A stretch of 64,000 nt of DNA, taken from NCBI GenBank assembly GCA_973895155.1, contig OZ316898.1:19282001-19346000 (forward strand), written 5' to 3'. Source of the stretch: Marsupella aquatica. Lineage: Eukaryota; Marchantiophyta. Below the pieces are notes generated by a model that ran no database searches, was not told the DNA's origin, and saw only the letters and a list, made by a program, of their open reading frames with translations. Shown here one piece after another: positions 56,020 to 64,000 of the stretch; the first letter of the stretch is position 1, and each line of letters starts with the position of its first letter. Both the position numbers and the translations under genes were made by a program.

Positions 56020-56889
56020 TCACATCGCGTTGAATTTCCGCTTGGATGTGGTGGGTTGTTCCGTTGTTGTTTGGGCAGGGACGTCAGATAGCAGCCCCTG
56101 GTCGCTGCTCCTTCTCAGCCTGTCGATCAGGGACTGGGATTGCTGATGTGTCAGCCCTACCAACATATCAAGTGGCATCTTGAAATCATGCCTCAGTCTA
56201 GTCAGTTGCTCTAGACGAGCTCCCTTTGTGACCTGGATGTACTCACGCATCCCGTCCTTGTAAGTGAGCTGGTCTTCCTCGAACGGAACTGCCATGTACC
56301 TAAGAATCTCCTTCATGACACCTGCATTTGTTTTCAACACGGAGTTAGTGCTTAATGTGTGCATGAGATGGTTGAATTCATTTTTTATTGGGGGTTTTCT
56401 CTTTGTGCTTACCGGTCGCCGGTTTATCTCCGTAATGATCGTAGAAGTCGGCCTTGAACACTTTCCTCTCCTCGATCATCTTCGACAGATCTCTCCTCTT
56501 GATCCCGTTCACCATCTCAGTTGTCTCGATTCCGAGACCGTTGCCGAAAGCAATTTGTTTAGCCGTTACCTCCTCGTCAGTCCGGAAGTCATCCGACGGC
56601 AGCTCTCTCATGATCATCCTTGCCATCTCCACGGCTGTCATGGGCTGCACAGGAAAGACGTGAACAATGTGTTAGAACAATAGTGCCCGTCAATGTTAAT
56701 GAATCTTGCAACTTTTGTATCATCATTTCATTATATATCGCTTGCATCAACAATGTGAAGTATGAAGTGGACACCGTTTACCTGAACTGTTGTAGGAGTA
56801 GCGCTCGTCGGATTGCTATTTGCGCCTGCCATCGTTTCTCGTTGTTGTTGTGATGCCTTCGCTGCCTTGTTGCCTTTGGTGGTCGACAT
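56020..56889 (-). CDS. Helitron auxiliary gene, 213 residues, three exons, function unknown
   Basis: Exons 56,889-56,782, 56,644-56,413 and 56,321-56,020. The borders are CAG/GTAAAC, GTGCAG/CCC, CG/GTAAGC and ATGCAG/GTG, all in matching phase and free of stops. Exon 1 overlaps the 3' end of the helicase frame on the same strand in another frame. The protein begins MSTTKGNKAAKASQQQRETM, is Thr/Ala-rich, then has a helical, charged body (TAVEMARMIMRELPSDDF, then GIETTEMVNGIKRRDLSKMI) and ends in a basic STSKRKFNAM-like tail. I recognise no family. Its open frame, next to a helicase gene full of stops, is notable. The start could also be the Met 19 codons on, or these could be spliced 3' exons of the helicase transcript. 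Confidence 0.5.
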
Positions 56890-59800
56890 CTGCTTGTTGA
56901 ACACGACGAATTGGTAAGTGGAACACTTTGAAGTCCGGCGGCATAAGATCTCCAACAATGCGCATGGATGCTCTATTTGTGACCCTACTCAACATAACGT
57001 ACACCAGTCCCGGTGTGAATGCACTATTTATTTCTAGCACGACCTTGCCCGCTAGTGTGCAACCTTGGCTCTTGTGACCTGTTATGGCGTATCCGAGCAT
57101 GAGAGGGAAAGTGGATTTCCGATGGGTTTGCTGTCCCGAGATGAACTTGTTCTCGTGAACCGTGCGGTTGATCTTTACGAGGCAGTGGTTGGAAGACATT
57201 CTCACAAAAATCGACATTTTGCCTTCGGCTTCTGTAGTGATTTTCTCCACGATTCCTCCGTTGCCGTTCGCGGCTTGCTTAGAGAGGTCGATGTTGTGTG
57301 TGAGAATCACCTTGCATCCGATTGCAACGTTCGTCAGTGTGTGGAAGGAGGGATCTTGTATCCAAGGCCAGGTGGATTCGTCTGAAGGGGCATTGGTGAG
57401 TATTGGGACGGGCACGATCTCTTGGCGTGGAAAAAATCTCCGTAATGCCCGTTCGTTGTAGTTGTCGACTGTTTCCCTATGTGTGCATATCACGGTCGTC
57501 GAGGCGTCGAAGAAATCATGGGCTTCTTTTTTGGACACATAACATCGTCCCAGGCACTCATCGATCGATTCTTGGGTAGGGAGGCCTGTGCGGATGTTGT
57601 TAAGGAACTCCATGAACTCCCGGTTTGTGCTCTGTTTGAGCACAGTGCTGAGGTGAAATTTCTGCATGGTCTCAAAATATGGCTACGATGAGAGGTGGCA
57701 TTACCTGCATATGTCGTTGGAGTGGTGGGTGCAAATTGGAGGCAATTGGCACATGTCTCCGACCAGGATGACCATCTTATTTTGGAACGGGTCGGACGAG
57801 CGGTCTTCGTCTTGGAGTGTCTCGTGTAGTCTTGTGGAGACGCAACGCAACAGTTTGGGTGTCAGCATGCTCACCTCGTCTATGACGAACACGTCATTGT
57901 TCCTCAAGGTGTGGTATTGGGAACTGGTGATGTGCAGAGGCCTGAGCTCTCCGTGTATTGGAATGCTGAACAAGGAATGCATTGTCACCGCGTCGGCGTT
58001 AAGGTTTATGGCAGCCGCGCCCGTGGTGGCACACATCTTCACCTTCCTCCCTTTATATGTCCAGTATTTGTTCATGAAAGAGATGAAGAAAGTCTTGCCG
58101 GATCCCGGATTTCCATCGATCATGAACAGACCACTCTTGACATCCTTGAGTGCCTCAAACACTCTGATTTGGTCCAGAGTCAAGTTGACGGTAGGGAGAG
58201 TTTTGTCATTGAGCACCGCACCGATCGGTTTCTCTACGGTGACGGTGGGGGCCGCTTGGAATGTGGCCGCGTCGTTGAAAATTTGGTGGGGAAGCTTTTC
58301 GTTCAGCTCCTGGAGCAGGTGGGATGTGTGGTGGGTGGAGTAGAGGTGCGATGCGCAATATTCAAGCACCAACTTGTGCACGTCGTCGACGCTGGTTATC
58401 AACTTGCGGTGTATGCACTCGTGCAAGTAGCTCCACGTCTCGCTTATGGGCCTGAGGAGAATCTCGCCTTCTGCATGGAATCTCACGACCTTCAGGAGGT
58501 AGTTGTAGAAGAAGCCATTCATCTTGTATACTGGATGATACTCCAAAAATCGCACGAGCCGATCCGTCCGATACACAAAATTGCCTTGCAAATCCCTGCC
58601 GACGTAGTCTTTGGTGGTGCTTTTCTTATTGGTGAGGACCTCGTGGTTGATGAAGTAGTCGTAGAAGGACATTGCAAACATGTCCTCGGGCCTCTGTGCG
58701 TAGAGTCTGGTGGGATGTAAACATATCCCCGAGGACTTACGGTAGATGGCGGACCTCAGTTCCGGAGGCGACGAGTCCATGAACGCCACAGTCTCCGAGC
58801 GATGGATGATGCTGATTTTGAGGCACGTCAAGGCCGCCTACATGGCGCACACGCTCCGAGACAGGACGGCTCCGCTGACGAGCTTGAGTTGGACTTCAGA
58901 CAGGTCCTCGAGTCCTAGAATGCGCGCATCGTTCGCATTGAGCTGGAGTGATCCCAGGGGCTCGCATTTGATCGCGTATTTGAGCAAATAGAATGACCAA
59001 GCTGCGTTTGTGACGCGCTGCAGGTTCATGTGCGCGCCCCACAACAGCAACACGAGTGGGTGGTATGGCACGACGTTTCGGTGGTGGTCACTTGGCCTGT
59101 GGTACCTCCATTTCCCCGTGGCGAGGTCGATGGCTACATCTTTGTCGAGGTGAGTTTCTTGGGGGAAACCCAACTTGTAGTACTTGAGGCCGGTTTGGGA
59201 ATGCCTTTGCAAGCACAAGCCCTCCTTGCAGTAGTGAAGTTGTTTCGTCATGACGTTGCGATACAGGGTCTTTTCTTCAAGTCCATTCGGCTCTTCGAAT
59301 CTGCCGGATGTCAAGTCGAATCTGCCAGGGATGAATGCGGCAATTTCGTTTGTGACTCGATCGACGTCGCAATCCTTGACCCATAGCACCGTGTGGGCAT
59401 GGAGTGATCCGCGGCCCTGCAACTCATACCTGATGACGTAGTGGATCACATTTCCAATTATGGCGCGTTTCGACAAAATGTAATCCTTGAAAAAACGTTG
59501 GATTCATTCGTGGAAGAGCACTGCGCATTCGGCAGGACAATCTTTCCATGAGAAGGTCGGATTCATCCTCTTCACAATATTCTCGAGGTCGGCGATCTCA
59601 GGCCAACGGATGTCGCTGATCTCGTCACAAGTGAGCGTGAGGAAGAAGTGGGGCAGTCCCCATTTTCTCACCATGCACTTGAGGTCGTCGAGGTGTCTTC
59701 CGTGCCATGTCGGGCTCCCAGGAACGGCCTGCGTGATTGTCTTTTTTATCAGCATTTTGTATATTTCCTTCTCGCTAAAGTGGGGGCACCTCTCCTTGAT

Positions 59801-60940
59801 CTGCATGTATTCCTTGTCGATTACTATCGTCCTGCTCATGCTTGCTACTTGGCTGGCCTGTCGCAATTGGTACATGATAAGCATGTACGGCTTGTACAAA
59901 GTGAATATGCTGAACAACTGTTGTGTCCTTCGTTTCATGTAGTCGATCAAGCTGAGTTGTCCTCGATGGAAACCCCTCGAGTGGACGAACAAGAACGGGA
60001 ACATTGCATTTTCCAATGTCAATTGTGGATCGTTTGACAGTCCTTCTGCATTGGTGTTGACGCTCTCTTCGGAGCACATTCTCTTGCGGTCGTACACGGT
60101 GCCGAAACGAAAGACCTGGTACTTGCGCTTGTGTGAAGTCAGGATCCGGTAATGCACATCTTGGAGGATGTGCAGGTCGGGGTCGAATGGGTCAAAGTTC
60201 ATGGATCTCGTGGTTATTCCCTTTGCCCTCTTGTCTTTGATGATGTTCTCTACTCCGTCGGAACTTAGGATGCACAGTCCCAGTGACGGGTCTGGTAGTT
60301 TGACCAATGAAACGTATCTTTTGAAAAGTTGGTTGGTCGTCAAATTGAGTTCCATGACTTTGTATATCTGTCGCATGATCTCCTCTCGATTATTGCACTC
60401 TAGCGTGTCGAGATTCCAGGATATGAGCGGGTTGTCAAGGAGGCTTTCCTTTTTGTAGAAGCCAGAGTGGAAGCCATTGTACTTTTGTATGATGCCTAGT
60501 CGACAGTCGATTAGCGAGAGCAATTGCATGTACAACGGCTTCGCGGCTAGGATGTCGATCGCATATTGCAGAGATATGAAGGAGTTTATCTGGATACGGG
60601 CAGGGTTTCACACGCAAGTCATGCACACGTTGATTGTTCCATCTTGGTTCTCAATGTACTGGTTGACAAATGCGTTGCATATGCCGTATGGCGTCATGTT
60701 CACCTTTGGTACGGTGGTGAATGTCTTGTCGATCCTCGGAGTGTTTCCGTATCGAACTAGTCCGCACATCCCGCACACCTTCATGCCTTGGATTGTCTTT
60801 TGGCAGACTTCTCTCCATTCTTGGAGATACAATGGGGCTGAGGCCCATCCTTGACATAACGGACTTAGTGACTCGGCACAGGTGTTTATTGCACGCCTTC
60901 GTGTGACATGTCTCTTCTCGGACATTGTACGCCGTGACAT
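56816..60940 (-). pseudogene. Helitron RepHel (rolling-circle replicase-helicase), five in-frame stops
   Basis: One continuous frame of about 1,375 codons with no net frameshift, interrupted at 60,608-60,610 (TGA), 59,504-59,506 (TGA), 58,838-58,840 (TAG), 57,701-57,703 (TAA) and 57,683-57,685 (TAG). Parts in order: Cys pairs CGMCG and CMTC near the N-terminus; Rep domain with GLPHFFLTLTC and WPEI (about 59,600-59,650); the HUH metal site in GRGSLHAHTVLW (about 59,400); a Tyr motif FYLLKY (about 58,990); a PIF1-type helicase with Walker A GNPGSGKTF (about 58,100), Walker B VIDEVSM (about 57,880) and GDMCQLPP; and the C-terminal helicase end LGYAITGHKSQGCTL. It once nicked and unwound DNA for rolling-circle transposition. 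All stops fit C-to-T changes. It now depends on another copy. Confidence 0.88.
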
Positions 60941-60979
60941 TTTTGGGGAGACCTATGCAAAGGATTATGGACTCGTCAG

Positions 60980-62260
60980 TTTTCTTAGCTAGGGTCCATC
61001 CAAAATTCGCTCAATGAAATTTCAGAAACGAGTCTTGCTTATCACGATCTTGTAGTTACCAAGAAGAGTTGGTTGCTTGGCTCCAACCCAAGTTAGCAAA
61101 GCGCCAAACACTACCCGAAAGTCATGCCATAAACACTACTCAAAGGTCATGCCATAAACACTACTCGAAGGTGATGCCACTCATGAAGCAGGCGGCCGCG
61201 CCTGTATCCACCAACGCAACACCCAGATTATCGTTAGAACTTGTGACATTCACAAAAATTGGCTTGTTAGGATTTATAGTCATAACCTTACGTAATTTCT
61301 CTCACAACAACACCTTCTCTTTGACAGGCATATCCCCTACAGGGACCTCATCAACTACTAAGGGTTCGGTCAGAGCAATACTTACATTATTGCCCTTTTG
61401 TCCTCCATCTCCGCTCGGCTTGCCACCTTTGGTGGCACAATCCTTACTTCAATGATGACCCATGGCGCCACACGTGAATCACTATAAAGTTGTGCAGTTG
61501 TGTATGTAGGGTCTCTTGCCCCGTCGGGATACACACCAACTGGTTTGATAATAAGTGATGAGATTTTGGATATCACCCCTAAAGCTCATTTACCAAGACT
61601 TGTACCAAGTCAAGGCATAGTTCTCCTAGGTATTTTGGTTAGAGCATTACTTAATGCCCTTCTGCCCTCCATCTTCGCTCGGCTTGCCACCTTTGGTGGA
61701 ACAATCCTTACTTTGATGACCCATGGCGCCACACGTGAATCACTATAAAGTTGTGCAGTTGTGTATGTAGTGTCTCTTGCCCCGTCGGGATACACACCAA
61801 CTGGTTTTGATAATAAGTGATTATCATTTGGATATCACCCCTAAAGCTCATTTACGTTACACATCTCTAAGCGTGCCGCTCTAGGTACTTAGTGGTGACA
61901 TGAGCACAAAGACCCTCAACTAGGTTTTCCCAAGTTAACGGCAAGGAGGAGTCCTCTTGCGACTTCTTCCAAGACTTGTACGGTCAAGTCAAGGCATAGT
62001 CCTCCCAGTTTTGGGTATCACCCCTAAAGCTCATTTACGTTACACATTTCTATTAAGCGTGCCGCTCTAGGTACTTAGTGGTGACATGAGCACGAAGACC
62101 CTCAACTAGGTTTTCCCAAGTTAACGGCAAGGAGTCCTCTTGAAACTTCTTCCAAGACTTGTACCAAGTCAAGGCATAGTTCTCCCAGTTTTGGGTATCA
62201 CCCCTAAAGCTCATTTACGTTACACATCTCTAAGCGTGCCGCTCTAGGGTTCGGTTAGAG
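60980..62260 (-). pseudogene. LTR-retrotransposon gag-protease remnant with internal duplications
   Basis: On the minus strand a gag-like piece, ALTWYKSWKKFQED onward to LVEGLRAHVTTKYLERHA, occurs in about two and a half copies with a period near 178 bp (62,250-61,840). It is followed by a piece with a zinc-knuckle-like CGAMGHH and KDC, present twice with a period near 268 bp (about 61,745 and 61,475). Then comes a retroviral-type aspartic protease core, ALVDTGAAACFM (about 61,200). Stops interrupt every part. The order gag, knuckle, protease is that of an LTR retrotransposon; reverse transcriptase and LTRs are not present here. Confidence 0.65.
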
Positions 62261-62399
62261 CAATACTAACATAATAATTACCAATCAAGGTATAGTTCTC
62301 CTAGGTATGCGAAACCCTATCGCATCATTCACATGATAGGCCCACAAAGATAATACGGTTTAGGTGGTGTTGGAGACACCCACGTAAACCCACAAGTAA

Positions 62400-62530
62400 A
62401 TGGGCGTGGGCAACAGCTACCATGTTAGCCGAATCAAGAAATTTGTCCAAGACAATGATCCCAACCGAGATCAAGTCTTGCGTTTGGACACTATGCTGGT
62501 GGAGGACGCTAGTGATCTAATGAATTATAT
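62400..62530 (+). pseudogene. Integrase C-terminal fragment of a Ty3-type retrotransposon
   Basis: GVGNSYHVSRIKKFVQ resembles the 'N.FHVS.LK.' end of Ty3/gypsy integrases. It is only about 40 codons long and on the opposite strand to the gag-protease remnant, so it comes from another copy or a rearranged one. An (AT)n tract follows at about 62,560-62,590. Confidence 0.45.
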
Positions 62531-62881
62531 AGGTTTAATACTCAGTCAATATAAAGATATATTTGTATATATATATATATGTATATATTAAAAAAAAATT
62601 CTTCATGTTCTTTACAAAGTGAGGATCTTTGTTGCAATTCAAAATTGTAATGACAAAAAGCAATTCAAACATGGCTATGATTTGGAGTTGGTCCGGATTT
62701 GAAGCACACTAAACCGTCTTAAAGGACCGCAACAGAGTAAATGCCAAATTAAATAGCAAAAAGTTATATTAGAAAATAGCAAGGATTTTAGGGTTCAAGA
62801 ATCATGTTAGGGACCACACAAAAAGCAGGAAGAACTTGAAGTCAGGAGACAGCAAACCTGTATGTAGAAGCGCTGTTTAAC

Positions 62882-62974
62882 TTATTCGGAGCTTCTCTTC
62901 TCTAGGTAACTTGAAAACTCACGTCCAACTTCCCGAACACCATTAAGTAAGTCGGCCGACACACCATGCCCTTT
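62882..62974 (-). other. Possible terminal exon (copy A)
   Basis: After an acceptor TTGCAG the minus strand reads KGHGVSADLLNGVREVGREF, then SSYLEKRSSE and a TAA at 62,882-62,884. The frame and both borders are kept in copy B at 63,240-63,332. The parent gene is not recognised and no upstream exon was found in the window. Confidence 0.35.
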
Positions 62975-63239
62975 CTGCAAGAAGACTTGTGTGAGTACCA
63001 AACAAACTTTCCATTATATAAAGTGTCCACCTCTATAAGTTACACTAACTAGGCCTCTTACCCAAGACTCGTTGAAACTAGAGATATGAAGAAAGAAAAA
63101 GCTTGCACGGAAACAATTCTAAGTATGCTTTAATTTGGGTTCATCTTTGCCCATCTAGAACTTCTTTGTCCACCCTCCCCCATACTGTTTTTTTGAAAGT
63201 CAGGAGACATCAAACCTGTATGTAGAAGCGCTGTTTAAC

Positions 63240-63332
63240 TTATTCGGAGCTTCTCTTCTCTAGGTAACTTGAAAACTCACGTCCAACTTCCTGAACACCA
63301 TTTAGTAAGTCGGCCGACACACCATGACCTTT
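63240..63332 (-). other. Possible terminal exon (copy B)
   Basis: Same 30 codons as copy A with a single Arg-to-Gln change and a few silent changes, ending in TAA. Conservation of the reading frame between copies hints at coding use, or simply at recent duplication. Confidence 0.35.
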
Positions 63333-64000
63333 CTGCAAAAATTGTGTGAGTACCAAACAAACTTTCCATTAGATAAAGTGTCCACCTCTATAAGTTACAT
63401 TAACTAGGCCTCTTATCCAAGACTCGTTGAAATTAGAGATATGAAGAAAGAAAAGCTTGCACGGAAACAATTCTAAGTATGCTTTAATTTGGGTTCATCT
63501 TTGCCCATCTAGTTCTTTGTCCACCCTGCCCCATACTGTTTTTTTTGTTTATCTTCATTTTTTAAGTTGTGTGATTATTAAAGACTCATTATCAGTTTTG
63601 TCTTTATTGGGAGTTGCCAACTCTAGACCATAGGCCTTAAGTAGCTTTGCAAATTATTAGTAAGATAGCTTAGCCTATAAAATACATCTCACATAAAATT
63701 GTGACTCATTTAAGTTTATTTCAGGTGTCAATCTAATTTCATGTTGTTTACGAAGTGAGGATCTTTGTTGCAATTCAAAATTGTAATGACAAAACACAAT
63801 TCAGACATGGCTATGATTTGGAATTGGTCCGGATTCGAAGCAAACTAAACCGTCTTAAAAGGACCGCAACAAAGTAAATGCCAAATTAAAAAACCAAATT
63901 ATATTAGAAAATAGCAAGGAGTTTAGCGTTCAATAATCATGTTAGGGACCACACAAAAAGCAGGAAGAACTTGATGTCAGGAGACAGCAAACCTGTATGT

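Larger units (their letters stand above)
56020..60950 (-). mobile_element. Helitron, minimum extent
   Basis: Defined only by its two genes. The expected 5' TC and 3' CTRR-with-hairpin ends could not be placed by eye, so true borders may lie some hundred bases outside. On the 5' side the gag-protease remnant begins within about 50-100 bp. Confidence 0.6.
62600..64000. repeat. Tandem duplication, period about 1,136 bp, with an inner 357-bp repeat
   Basis: The block starting CTTTACAAAGTGAGGATCTT (about 62,609) returns at about 63,747 as TTTACGAAGTGAGGATC. GTCAGGAGACAGCAAACCTG is at about 62,841 and returns at 63,976, giving the same offset. The phrase also occurs at about 63,198, so 62,841-63,190 and 63,198-63,540 are a second, inner tandem pair. 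The array continues beyond the window. Confidence 0.88.

Noticed and set aside
57911-58720. Plus-strand frame of 269 codons
   Set aside because: It lies exactly opposite the Helitron helicase, and its composition mirrors that gene.

Overview
This is nuclear DNA from a land plant. Spliced genes with GT-AG introns, TATA-box promoters, an intronless plant-type H2B gene with a leader intron, a malectin-like receptor kinase remnant, and MULE, Helitron, SINE and LTR-retrotransposon remains all fit. Both polyphenol oxidases (PPOs) begin with a secretory signal peptide rather than a chloroplast transit peptide. As far as I recall that is the moss/liverwort pattern, so a bryophyte or other seed-free plant is my best guess; the species is not determinable from the sequence alone.

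Layout. 1-8 kb: a ParB-like/SNF2-tail chimeric gene remnant, a 787-bp inverted-repeat element with a 10-bp target duplication, a SINE, and simple repeats. 8.3-14.1 kb: PPO copy 1, a downstream PPO pseudogene, and upstream repeats. 17.0-24.3 kb: two intact, divergently transcribed large genes sharing a 780-bp promoter region. One encodes a 955-residue protein with a ParB-like segment and a split N4/N6-type DNA amino-methyltransferase; the other a 1100-residue DUF7869-type protein with a transposase-like core. 24.7-25.6 kb: a decayed second copy of the DUF7869 tail. 25.63-39.07 kb: a complete 13.4-kb Mutator-like element (MULE) with 153-bp terminal inverted repeats and a perfect 9-bp target duplication. 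It carries a decayed MuDR-type transposase gene, an RNase H1-type hybrid-binding protein gene and a convergent low-complexity gene. 39.5-40.2 kb: a Ulp1-protease fragment. 41.4-46.96 kb: a second copy of the PPO block. 47-51 kb: a malectin-like receptor kinase pseudogene on the minus strand with a SINE inside. 52.2-53.4 kb: histone H2B with a duplicated promoter/leader. 56.0-60.9 kb: a Helitron whose RepHel frame is continuous but carries five stop codons, plus an intact three-exon auxiliary gene. 61-64 kb: triplicated gag-protease remnants, an integrase-tail fragment and a tandem duplication running off the window.

The most notable content is the methyltransferase/DUF7869 pair. Both genes are open along their whole length, in contrast to the decayed elements around them. 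They share a promoter region packed with TCATGA palindromes, and a relative of the ParB-like segment occurs elsewhere in the window fused to a chromatin-remodeler tail. I infer a mobile or domesticated DNA-modification module. Terminal repeats for it were not found, so its mobility is unproven. A second theme is that nearly all stop codons in the decayed Helitron and in the minus-strand MULE gene can be explained by C-to-T changes in CGA, CAG or CAA codons, which suggests decay driven by cytosine methylation. A third is that the two PPO copies differ in dense patches around the copper sites and are nearly identical elsewhere.
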